Origin: JBBRXZ01 sp038232415
GTDB lineage: Bacteria; Patescibacteriota; Saccharimonadia; Saccharimonadales; UBA4665
Assembly: GCA_038232415.1 (NCBI GenBank)
Contig: JBBSHY010000040.1
Span: 1-5,474, forward strand
Length of the DNA: 5,474 bases
Direction of reading: 5' to 3'
Part shown: piece after piece, positions 1 to 5,063 of the stretch
Layout of the letters: the number at the start of each line of letters is the position of its first letter
How positions within the stretch are numbered: position 1 is the first letter of the stretch
Notes under the pieces: generated by a model
What the model saw: only the letters and a program-made list of their open reading frames with translations
What the model was told of the DNA's origin: nothing
Database searches by the model: none
Translations under genes and position numbers: made by a program

Positions 1-668
1 ACTGGTCCAATAATGTAAGCCCAGATGTCCGTTAATTTTCCGGCGATAATCATCGGCCCTAAAGCCCGGGCCGGGTTTAGCGCGCCGCCGGTTAATGGCC
101 CGGCTATTAATATGCCTACGGCAAGGGTGAAGCCAATGGCCGTGCCGGCCGCTGCTTTAGGCGACCTGTCATCGGTAGCGATAGCCATTATTACCAGCAT
201 CAGCAGGAACGTAACAATTGCCTCTATAAATAACACTCTCCAGCCATTCACGCCTGTAGCGGGCAGCGTGGCGCCCAGCGAGGCCAGGGTTTTAGCCTTT
301 TCGCCGTACATAAATAGCACCGTCAGAGCGGCCAATATGGCTCCGGCAATCTGGCTCACCACGTAAAACGGCACGTATTTCCAGGGGAATTTCCCGGTGG
401 CAGCCAGGCCAAACGTAACCGCCGGATTAAGGTGCGCCCCCGATACATGGCCAAGCGTAAATACCAGGACTATCAGCGCCAGGCCAAAACTAAGGGCAAC
501 GCTCAGCGAGTCGGCCGGCAGACCGGCTATGGGCAGGTTCAGCACCGCTGCCACGGCTGTTGCCGTACCAGCCAGTACCAGAAAGTAAGTGCCGATTAAC
601 TCCGCGATCGTTACCCGCGGTAAATTTGCCGCCGTAGTACTGCCATAAAGACCGGTGTTATTAGCCAA
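1..668 (-). CDS. Aquaporin / MIP-family channel, 3'-truncated by window edge
   Basis: Major intrinsic protein family: a membrane channel letting water or small neutral solutes cross the inner membrane. About 222 codons are visible. Counting from the TTG start, membrane segments lie near residues 20-42, 55-74, 99-121, 143-164 and 172-191, and a sixth begins near 216 where the window ends. Both signature half-helices are present: HLNPAVT (Asn81-Pro82-Ala83) and ALNPAR (Asn198-Pro199-Ala200-Arg201). Aligned by eye to E. coli AqpZ, the selectivity filter would be Phe61, Ile186, Gly195 and Arg201. Start choice: GGAGG at 678-682 directly abuts an ATG at 675-677, leaving no spacer. The in-frame TTG at 666-668 is nine bases from GGAGG and is preferred; the ATG would add three residues. 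Only the last helix and C-terminus are missing. The family call is very secure; the substrate is not. Confidence 0.95.
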   Translation of the reverse strand, partial: MANNTGLYGSTTAANLPRVTIAELIGTYFLVLAGTATAVAAVLNLPIAGLPADSLSVALSFGLALIVLVFTLGHVSGAHLNPAVTFGLAATGKFPWKYVPFYVVSQIAGAILAALTVLFMYGEKAKTLASLGATLPATGVNGWRVLFIEAIVTFLLMLVIMAIATDDRSPKAAAGTAIGFTLAVGILIAGPLTGGALNPARALGPMIIAGKLTDIWAYIIGP

Positions 669-677
669 GGGGAACAT

Positions 678-682
678 CCTCC
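678..682 (-). promoter_or_regulatory. Shine-Dalgarno GGAGG that decides the aquaporin start
   Basis: On the minus strand GGAGG is followed immediately by ATG and then, after nine bases, by TTG in the same frame. A spacer of zero is not usable by a ribosome, while nine is acceptable. This favours TTG at 668. The same GGAGGAT string precedes the gene starting at 2648, where the spacer to ATG is seven. Confidence 0.6.
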
Positions 683-717
683 AAATTAAAGTCCATTAAT
701 CTGTGAAACTGATTACA

Positions 718-746
718 ATATTAAACCTATTACCAGATTTTTGCAA
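718..746 (-). promoter_or_regulatory. Putative promoter of the aquaporin gene
   Basis: Reading the minus strand, TTGCAA (741-746) is followed after 17 bases by TAATAT (718-723). Both are near the sigma-70 consensus with ideal spacing. Transcription would start near 711, giving a leader of roughly 40 bases before the Shine-Dalgarno. Identified by eye only. Confidence 0.5.
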
Positions 747-790
747 GTCCTTAAAATATGTAGTCTGGCAGCTAAGACTAAATTATACGA

Positions 791-818
791 TTTAGCTTAA
801 TCATGAGTCTGATATAGT
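791..818 (+). promoter_or_regulatory. Putative promoter with extended -10 for the DinB-like gene
   Basis: TGATATAGT (810-818) fits an extended -10 element (TG-n-TATAGT). A poor -35 candidate, TTTAGC, lies 16 bases upstream at 791-796. The start site would fall near 825, about 29 bases before the ATG at 854. The same TGATATAGT string occurs in front of the genes starting at 3336 and 4447. The rest of the divergent gap 678-853 shows only A/T-rich sequence. Confidence 0.45.
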
Positions 819-853
819 ATGAATAATAGGTAATCAAGCGGAGAAGTAAGAGT

Positions 854-1432
854 ATGACCATCCAGGAATTGTTTATACGATCAAACCAAGAACTCAAAAA
901 GGTTTTCGACCAGATTACTGAGGGGCACTGGGACGTTGAAATGCCGCCCGGTACCTCTAGCAAACCGGCCACTTTACACCAGGCGGTTAACTACCATGCT
1001 TATGATGACGCGTGGGTGCCCGATGTTTTAGACGGTAAGAAGAAAGCCGAGGTTGGTGACAAGTACGAACCGGTTCTAACTACTGACCAGTCTGATACGC
1101 TGAACGTTTATGCCAAGTACAACGCGCTCGCTGTAGAAAAAGTACGCGGCTACGCCGACCTGGATAAAATAGTCCATCTCTCTTACGGGGATTTCTCGGC
1201 GCACGACTATCTGCAGCATATTATTAGTTTCCGGGCTTTTCGTACCTATGACATAGCCAAGCTGATTGGGGCTGATACTAAACTGGCAGATGATTTCGTG
1301 CAAGCTCTGTGGGATGAATTCACGCCAGTCATAGAAAGTTATCGTCAAATGGGCGTTTTTCCGCCGGCCATTGAAGTACCGGAGGACTCGGACTTACAAA
1401 CAAAACTCCTTGCCCTTGTCGGCAGGAAATAA
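854..1432 (+). CDS. DinB-superfamily protein, TIGR03086 / maleylpyruvate-isomerase-like
   Basis: A 192-residue protein of the DinB/maleylpyruvate isomerase N-domain superfamily, usually four-helix bundles that bind a divalent metal through three histidines; many act in thiol-dependent reactions or are uncharacterised. The resemblance runs end to end: an N-terminal helix, HQAVNYHAYDDAW near 42-54, GDFSAHDYLQHI near 112-123, a TYDIAKLIGAD segment near 131-141, and a C-terminus of the form GVFPPAIEVP...LLALVGRK that is typical of TIGR03086-like proteins. Length is normal. Oddity: where relatives have H-x-W-D-L-A, this has R130-T-Y-D-I-A, so one metal-binding histidine appears lost. His48, His117 and His122 are the remaining candidates. 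Start ATG is supported by GGAG at 840-843, ten bases upstream. The gene diverges from the aquaporin and converges on the secreted protein gene. Family fairly sure, function unknown. Confidence 0.88.
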   Translation: MTIQELFIRSNQELKKVFDQITEGHWDVEMPPGTSSKPATLHQAVNYHAYDDAWVPDVLDGKKKAEVGDKYEPVLTTDQSDTLNVYAKYNALAVEKVRGYADLDKIVHLSYGDFSAHDYLQHIISFRAFRTYDIAKLIGADTKLADDFVQALWDEFTPVIESYRQMGVFPPAIEVPEDSDLQTKLLALVGRK

Positions 1433-1439
1433 CCTTAAC

Positions 1440-1462
1440 AACCAGCACCGGGAATGCTGGTT
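1440..1462. terminator. Hairpin between convergent genes, possible bidirectional terminator
   Basis: AACCAGCA (1440-1447) pairs perfectly with TGCTGGTT (1455-1462) around a seven-base loop. It sits eight bases after the stop of the plus-strand DinB-like gene, and its right arm overlaps the TAA stop (1461-1463) of the minus-strand gene. Neither side carries a clear T-tract, so intrinsic termination is uncertain. The position between convergent ends supports a transcription-end or mRNA-stabilising role. Confidence 0.55.
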
Positions 1463-2648
1463 AATGGATTGAGTTCTTGGCCTGCTCCAGCTGGTTTGAG
1501 TATGCAGCTTCAGAAGTATTGAAGCTGTTCATGAACTGGTCTTTAGCGACGGCCTGGCCGTCACGGTTCAGGTTATCGCTAAGCATATTTTTGGCTTGCT
1601 CAAGGCTGTTAAAGTAGTCGGCCTTGGCGTGGTTGAACTTGTCTATGAAAGTGTTACGTGCTTGGTCGGAGCCCATGCTGCCCTGGCTATCGCTGCGGTA
1701 CTGGTTTTCGGCCGCGCTCAGGCTAGCCTGGAAATTTTCGTTTGCCGTACGGTTGGCGGAGAAATACGCCGTGAGGGCGTCTGAACCACCGGTTACAGAT
1801 TGAAGGTTGTTTTCGTCCTGCGCTATATTTAACTGGAATGTGGTGGTTGCAGCCGTCATGGCAGCATCAAAATTATTGAGCGTTGAGCTTGTGTTGCCGC
1901 CCCCTGTATCATTTGAAACTGCTGTAATCCGGGCACAGGCTACGGGCAGAAGTCCATCGTAAGCGGTTGTGGCGCCACCGCCTTGAGCCGTCTCAACGTC
2001 TTTGGGCGCTACGGCGCCATGTAGTACGATTTCCTGATTTGTCAATGGGTTAAGGGTTTGAAAAGCCGCGTTGGCTGCCGCATCATTGGTGTCGAATACA
2101 TAAGTGTTGCTGAAGCTTATATTGCCGTTAGCATCAGCTTTGGGAAAGCTTGTGGGTGCAGGCATTCCGGCGAAGGGCGTAAACAACTTCACGCCATTTA
2201 CGATGGTATCGTTTGGCCCGAATGGCGTTTGGGGATTTGTTAAGTTGAGCTTAATAGGGCCGTACGTTGGTGCGCCTTCTGATACCGATATAAAGCTGTC
2301 TTTATTTGTGTCCTGGGCATCGGTGGGGCACTCAGCTGCGCCATCTTCACTATTTATACCATGGATATGCTGGGCATGTACCTGGTCTGGCGTCATTCCG
2401 CTGGCCTGAACAGACACCGTTAATTCCCGGCCGGTAAGTACCAGGTCTGCCGCGCCGTGGACTCCCGAATTATTTAGTGGACGCAGATCAACGCGGTAGC
2501 GCTGGGGCATCGGGCTCGCTTGCATCGTATTCAACATCCCCGACTCAGGCTGGGCAGATGCAATTGTCGCCAAGCCCCCGCCACTTACTGCCATTGCAAG
2601 TACGCCGGTTACTGCTCCTAGTGACGTACCTAGTTTGCCATATTTCAT
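1461..2648 (-). CDS. Secreted CHRD-like protein with EF-hand loop and C-terminal helical repeats
   Basis: A 395-residue exported protein of unknown role. Residues 1-32 form a Sec signal peptide: basic start, hydrophobic core, small residues and an ASA-Q cleavage site. Residues about 48-243 resemble a CHRD-type beta-sandwich, with HAQHIHG (91-97), a canonical calcium loop DTNKDSFISVSE (113-124, with Asp1, Asn3, Asp5 and Glu12), VLHG near 208-211 and LPVACARI near 234-241. Cys107 and Cys238 are the only cysteines and could form a disulfide. After a Gly/Asn/Ser linker (about 245-256), residues 257-395 hold four degenerate helical repeats with F at the start and an LEQAKN-like end, near 260-283, 292-319, 334-358 and 372-395. 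No membrane anchor or sortase motif is visible. Start ATG has GGAGG at 2656-2660 with a seven-base spacer. No convincing promoter was found upstream. Domain call from recalled family patterns. Confidence 0.9.
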   Translation of the reverse strand: MKYGKLGTSLGAVTGVLAMAVSGGGLATIASAQPESGMLNTMQASPMPQRYRVDLRPLNNSGVHGAADLVLTGRELTVSVQASGMTPDQVHAQHIHGINSEDGAAECPTDAQDTNKDSFISVSEGAPTYGPIKLNLTNPQTPFGPNDTIVNGVKLFTPFAGMPAPTSFPKADANGNISFSNTYVFDTNDAAANAAFQTLNPLTNQEIVLHGAVAPKDVETAQGGGATTAYDGLLPVACARITAVSNDTGGGNTSSTLNNFDAAMTAATTTFQLNIAQDENNLQSVTGGSDALTAYFSANRTANENFQASLSAAENQYRSDSQGSMGSDQARNTFIDKFNHAKADYFNSLEQAKNMLSDNLNRDGQAVAKDQFMNSFNTSEAAYSNQLEQAKNSIH

Positions 2649-2655
2649 ATTTTAT

Positions 2656-2660
2656 CCTCC
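2656..2660 (-). promoter_or_regulatory. Shine-Dalgarno of the CHRD-like gene
   Basis: GGAGG on the minus strand lies seven bases before ATG (2646-2648). This strong, well-spaced site contrasts with the genes from 2953 to 4944, which have none. Confidence 0.8.
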
Positions 2661-2824
2661 AAATTGCGAGTGAGACGCAACCATTTACTTAAGAGCCTTA
2701 ATTAGCACCTTGAACTGACTACTCTAAAGATTCCGGTGTTAACCTGCTATTAAATATTCGTTTGACTCACTGTGCTACACTAATTTAGTTAAGTAATTTA
2801 TTAGCTTGTATTGAAGTCTTAAAG

Positions 2825-2851
2825 AGCGGTCTTACCCCTCTTAAGATCGCT
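2825..2851 (-). terminator. Ten-pair hairpin, possible terminator of the upstream minus-strand unit
   Basis: AGCGGTCTTA (2825-2834) pairs with TAAGATCGCT (2842-2851) in ten pairs, one of them G-U, around a seven-base loop. On the minus strand it is followed by CTTTAAG, a weak T-rich stretch, and it lies about 100 bases past the stop of the gene ending at 2953. A terminator is the simplest reading. It could instead be part of the repeat element beginning at 2877. The remaining gap, 2661-2824, is A/T-rich with no gene seen. Confidence 0.45.
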
Positions 2852-2876
2852 GCCAAAGTGATAGGTAATAACCGCC

Positions 2877-2917
2877 GGGTTCCCAGTAGTGGACGTACTT
2901 CGCAATTTTTCGTCTAC
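2877..2917. repeat. Intergenic repeat copy R1 with internal hairpin
   Basis: The core TAGTGGACGTACTTCGCAA (2887-2905) matches copy R3 (5025-5043) at 17 of 19 positions, and 15 of the first 16 bases of copy R2 (4499-4514). Within R1, GTGGACG (2889-2895) pairs with CGTCTAC (2911-2917) in seven pairs, one G-U, around a 15-base loop. Its left side differs from the other copies (GGGTTCCC instead of TTGGCTC). It lies just past the stop of the minus-strand gene 2953-3336. Confidence 0.7.
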
Positions 2918-2952
2918 AGAAAACTACGCACAAACTTACTGGCACGCTTAGC

Positions 2953-3336
2953 TTAATTATTAATTGATGTCTTTTTTAGCTCATCGTCCGGTTCGGGGGT
3001 TGAATTGTTCTTCTTGACGACACTGTAATTTGGTTCGGTATAAAGTAATTTCTCAATCGCGTCCACTTGGTGATTGGCCTTAATGATAAAAGTATCTCTA
3101 TTTTGATGTATTTTCTGGTAAACATTTAATTTAAGAGGGACTCGGTCTTCACATTTTTCATCAGAGCATTCACATTTAAATTTCAGAAGAACATCATCAT
3201 TCCTGACTAGCTCTGGATTACCGTCTTCCCTGTGGTTTGCATCGATTTCATCAAGGCCAGTGCCCACTGCCTCGTTGGCTCGCCTGAATATCATTTCATT
3301 TTCAATTTGCCGCCGCTCGTTAATCGACATATCCAT
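2953..3336 (-). CDS. Small CxCx4C protein, paralogue 1 (uncharacterised family)
   Basis: A 127-residue acidic cytosolic protein without signal peptide or membrane segment. It starts with a charged helix (ERRQIENEMIFRRANE, residues 7-22). Then comes FKCECSDEKC (53-62) giving Cys55, Cys57 and Cys62, an LKLNVYQKIHQNRDTFII segment (68-85), and NHQVDAIEK with His89. The tail is polar and probably disordered, including NNSTPEP. The three cysteines plus His89 could bind a metal; this is inference. The pattern resembles small uncharacterised proteins I recall from actinobacteria and CPR genomes, with CECS...C then EYE...RF.V..GH. The copy at 4558-4944 is about 65% identical by hand alignment. Start ATG at 3336 lies six bases after a TATAGT box and has no Shine-Dalgarno, suggesting a leaderless message; the next ATG (3328-3330) would remove two residues. 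Repeat copies lie on both sides. Confidence 0.88.
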   Translation of the reverse strand: MDMSINERRQIENEMIFRRANEAVGTGLDEIDANHREDGNPELVRNDDVLLKFKCECSDEKCEDRVPLKLNVYQKIHQNRDTFIIKANHQVDAIEKLLYTEPNYSVVKKNNSTPEPDDELKKTSINN

Positions 3337-3342
3337 AACTTA

Positions 3343-3371
3343 ACTATATCAAATATACGGAGAGTCGTTAA
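3343..3371 (-). promoter_or_regulatory. Promoter of CxCx4C gene 1, leaderless geometry
   Basis: On the minus strand TGATATAGT (3343-3351) is an extended -10, six bases before ATG. TTAACG (3366-3371) is a fair -35 at a 17-base spacing. The 16 bases at 3340-3355 are identical to 4451-4466 in front of the OmdA-like gene. Confidence 0.6.
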
Positions 3372-3430
3372 TCACCATGACAAATAGGCACGCATTGCCA
3401 TCAATTTTAGAACTAGATATGTATGTTGCT

Positions 3431-3443
3431 TATGCTTGGCTCC
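3431..3443. repeat. Intergenic repeat copy R4 (partial)
   Basis: TATGCTTGGCTCC is identical over 13 bases to 5009-5021, the left end of copy R3. The match then stops: the TAGTGGACG core is absent and GTGAGTAATTATTC follows instead. It lies upstream of the minus-strand CxCx4C gene 1, as R3 lies upstream of CxCx4C gene 2, so it may be the remnant of a full copy. Confidence 0.5.
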
Positions 3444-3457
3444 GTGAGTAATTATTC

Positions 3458-3485
3458 TTGTAATAATTACTAGTAAGTATATAAT
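3458..3485 (+). promoter_or_regulatory. Promoter of the plus-strand gene, leaderless geometry
   Basis: TTGTAA (3458-3463), a 16-base spacer and a perfect TATAAT (3480-3485) are followed after seven bases by ATG at 3493. A second TATAAT (3489-3494) overlaps that ATG and stands seven bases before the next in-frame ATG (3502-3504), so two leaderless starts are possible. No Shine-Dalgarno is present. Confidence 0.6.
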
Positions 3486-3492
3486 AGGTATA

Positions 3493-4170
3493 ATGACTCC
3501 CATGAAGGGTAAAAAATTTAGACGCCCTAGTAGCGCAGAGCAGCGGGCTTTTGGTTGGGTACGTGAGCAAGAGAGAATTGCTTCAGCGGTTGAGCCTGGT
3601 AAAAATATTCAACCCGAGCTGGGAACCTTTACAGTAAGGCGTGCGATAAAAAACACCACCCATAAAGGTATACATGAACAGCCTAATATTATGAGTTTGT
3701 TAAAAAGAGATCACGGCTCGGCAGTACCTATAGGAAGCTGGGCTCGAGGCTTAGGAGTGTCTCTCGTTACCCCGAGAGAAGGAGCACGTATAGCTAGTCG
3801 TAGCGATGTTCCATTAACTGACATTATGGAAACATTTGAAACTGTTGCTTTAGGTTTTCCAACCAAACTTTCTGGCTTTCTCGGCAGGGCGGTTATTTTA
3901 GGTGCACCACCTAAAAAACCTGGCTCTCGATTTATAGGCTTTAGTATCGACCGTCGCACACAGGATACTATTCGCGCCGAGAGACAATTACTCCTGGGGA
4001 CAGACCCGTTGGCTCGTAAACCAGTTATTCCGCACGTTACTTTATTTATGACAGGTGATCAGGAGCTTGCTACGGAGTTAGCTAGTCAGCTAAACGATTG
4101 TGCTCCGCCTGGAATCCCTCTGGATCTTGGGCGTGCCGAAGTGATTCCCATCCAATCCTTTACTGCGTAA
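3493..4170 (+). CDS. Hypothetical protein with 2H-phosphoesterase-like C-terminal lobe
   Basis: A 225-residue soluble protein I do not recognise as a whole. Residues 1-35 are basic and polar (KGKKFRRPSS...). Residues about 40-140 have no family I can name. Residues about 146-220 look like the first lobe of the LigT/2H phosphoesterase fold: RFIGFSID strand, helix, then VIPHVTLF with His181-x-Thr183, then a helix (ELATELASQLND) and a PLDLGRAEVIP strand. 2H enzymes act on 2',3'-cyclic RNA ends or similar phosphodiesters and need two H-x-T/S motifs; only one clear motif is seen before the protein ends. His74-Gly-Ser76 is the only other H-x-S/T candidate and does not sit in an obvious lobe. So it may be truncated, rearranged or inactive. 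The gene has a leaderless-type promoter and converges on the OmdA-like gene with 25 bases between the stops. The coding call is firm, the fold tentative. Confidence 0.8.
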   Translation: MTPMKGKKFRRPSSAEQRAFGWVREQERIASAVEPGKNIQPELGTFTVRRAIKNTTHKGIHEQPNIMSLLKRDHGSAVPIGSWARGLGVSLVTPREGARIASRSDVPLTDIMETFETVALGFPTKLSGFLGRAVILGAPPKKPGSRFIGFSIDRRTQDTIRAERQLLLGTDPLARKPVIPHVTLFMTGDQELATELASQLNDCAPPGIPLDLGRAEVIPIQSFTA

Positions 4171-4195
4171 AATTTAAACCGTGCTCAAATTTATT

Positions 4196-4447
4196 TCAGC
4201 GATGGTTGCAGCCGAGCCAACAACAAGGGCGACGTATTCCTTGCAGCAATTCAGTAATTGTCCGTTCAATATGATTTTTTCTCGTCTCTGGTTTTTTAGT
4301 GTAAGTTACCCAGCAAATCCACTCATTGCGTGCCAGTGGCGTAAGGTCTTCCCACCTTTCAAGAGCGGATTCGTCAGATATCAGGGCTTTACGTAAATCC
4401 GCTGGCACTTCATGCACCACACCAGTGGCGATTGCTATTTTGTCCAT
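4196..4447 (-). CDS. YdeI/OmdA-family protein (bacteriocin-protection / OmpD-associated domain)
   Basis: An 83-residue cytosolic protein matching the small YdeI/OmpD-associated (OmdA) domain. VPADLRKALISD (14-25) is followed by LTPLARNEWICWV (35-47) and the family hallmark TYTKKPETRKNHIERT (48-63), then ELLQG and a C-terminal RRPCCWLGCNHR. That ending, with Cys75, Cys76, Cys80 and His82, is common in this family and could bind a metal. The domain is named for a reported link to bacteriocin or antimicrobial-peptide resistance; its biochemical action is not established. One usually basic position in K-x-x-E-T-R-x-x-R-I is His59 here. The TGA stop at the family's usual end supports standard code use. 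Start ATG at 4447 is six bases from a TATAGT box, without Shine-Dalgarno. It faces the 2H-like gene and lies downstream of CxCx4C gene 2. Confidence 0.9.
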   Translation of the reverse strand: MDKIAIATGVVHEVPADLRKALISDESALERWEDLTPLARNEWICWVTYTKKPETRKNHIERTITELLQGIRRPCCWLGCNHR

Positions 4448-4453
4448 ACTTTA

Positions 4454-4462
4454 ACTATATCA
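4454..4462 (-). promoter_or_regulatory. Extended -10 promoter of the OmdA-like gene, leaderless geometry
   Basis: TGATATAGT on the minus strand ends six bases before ATG. No good -35 is present (TGAAGA at 4477-4482 is weak), as is tolerated for extended -10 promoters. The surrounding 16 bases (4451-4466) repeat exactly those at 3340-3355. Confidence 0.6.
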
Positions 4463-4487
4463 AATAAAAAAGCACCTCTTCAGTATC

Positions 4488-4519
4488 TTGGCTCTCCCTA
4501 GTAGACGTACTTCGAACTC
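4488..4519. repeat. Intergenic repeat copy R2
   Basis: TTGGCTC, then TCCC, then TAGTAGACGTACTTCGAAC. It shares the TTGGCTC-CCCTAGT left end with R3 and the TAGT-GACGTACTTCG core with R1. It lies in the 110-base gap between the start of the OmdA-like gene and the stop of CxCx4C gene 2. The minus-strand reading ends in AGGGAGAGCCA, like a tRNA acceptor end. Confidence 0.7.
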
Positions 4520-4557
4520 AAAAGCCGAAAAGTATGTTGGAATGTGACTTTCAAAGT

Positions 4558-4944
4558 CTAAGTATTGTTTATAGCAGTCTCGTTTAATTCTTTCCCTGGC
4601 TCTGGAGTAGAATTATTTTTCATAACTACGTTATATTCAGAAGCAGCTTTAACAACTTTTTCGATGGGGTCGACTTGATGTTTTAGTTTAACGATAAAGG
4701 TATCCCTGTTCACATGTATTTCCTGGTAGTCGCTAAGCTTAAGAGATATTCTTTCATCACACTCTTCATCTGAGCATTCACATTTGAACATCAAGAGTGT
4801 ATCTTCATCTCTGATTAGTTGAGGATTCCCATCCTCAATGTGCATTGCATCGAGCGCGCCAAGATCATCGCCGACCTTCTCATTCATTCTGCGAAATATC
4901 ATTTCGTTTTCAATCTGACGTCGTTCAGCGACTGAAATACTCAT
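4558..4944 (-). CDS. Small CxCx4C protein, paralogue 2 (uncharacterised family)
   Basis: A 128-residue paralogue of the protein at 2953-3336 with the same architecture and numbering: ERRQIENEMIFRR helix (7-19), FKCECSDEEC with Cys55, Cys57 and Cys62, a YQEIHVNRDTFIVK segment (73-86), KHQVDPIEK with His89, and a polar NNSTPEP tail ending in INNT. About 79 of 120 aligned residues are identical by hand count; cysteines, histidine, tail motif and N-terminal helix are all kept, so both copies look functional. Divergence lies mainly in the VKAASEYNV stretch and the linker around 25-35. The ATG at 4944 is five bases from a TATACT box, with no Shine-Dalgarno. Repeat R3 lies upstream and R2 downstream. 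The role is unknown; metal binding is inferred. Confidence 0.88.
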   Translation of the reverse strand: MSISVAERRQIENEMIFRRMNEKVGDDLGALDAMHIEDGNPQLIRDEDTLLMFKCECSDEECDERISLKLSDYQEIHVNRDTFIVKLKHQVDPIEKVVKAASEYNVVMKNNSTPEPGKELNETAINNT

Positions 4945-4949
4945 TAAGT

Positions 4950-4955
4950 AGTATA
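4950..4955 (-). promoter_or_regulatory. -10 box of CxCx4C gene 2, leaderless geometry
   Basis: TATACT on the minus strand is followed by five bases and then ATG (4942-4944). No convincing -35 was found. The spacing matches the other three genes of this region but the flanks differ from the shared block at 3340 and 4451. Confidence 0.45.
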
Positions 4956-5013
4956 AGCATTACTTATCGCATATAGATGTAGGATTGTGTACAGTGCCAC
5001 ATAATGTCTATGC

Positions 5014-5048
5014 TTGGCTCCCCCTAGTGGACGAGCTTCGCAACTTTA
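5014..5048. repeat. Intergenic repeat copy R3
   Basis: TTGGCTCCCCCTAGTGGACG followed by AGCTTCGCAACTTTA. It is the fullest copy: its left end matches R2 and R4 and its core matches R1 at 17 of 19 positions. On the minus strand it reads as a T-stem/acceptor-like end, CCACT-AGGGGGA-G-CCA. It lies 70 bases upstream of CxCx4C gene 2. Confidence 0.7.
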
Positions 5049-5063
5049 AGCCCGCCGATTCTG

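Noticed and set aside
1..600. Plus-strand open frames opposite the aquaporin
   Set aside because: The reverse strand encodes an unmistakable aquaporin with both NPA motifs; the plus frames are its antisense shadows.
1076..2692. Several frames of 60-100 codons on the strand opposite the DinB-like and CHRD-like genes
   Set aside because: They have no ribosome binding sites or recognisable domains, and lie wholly or almost wholly opposite well-supported genes.
2762..2791. Plus-strand promoter starting with TTGACT at 2762
   Set aside because: The -10 candidates are poor (TACACT at only 8 bases or TTAGTT at 17) and no plus-strand gene follows for several hundred bases.
4181..4396. Plus-strand frame opposite the OmdA-like gene
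   Set aside because: The minus strand carries the family hallmark K-x-P-E-T-R and the typical C-terminus; the plus frame shows no family features.
4196..4447. Alternative genetic code with UGA read as an amino acid
   Set aside because: The OmdA-like gene ends with TGA just at the family's usual C-terminal CCW..C.HR, and no gene needs UGA read-through.
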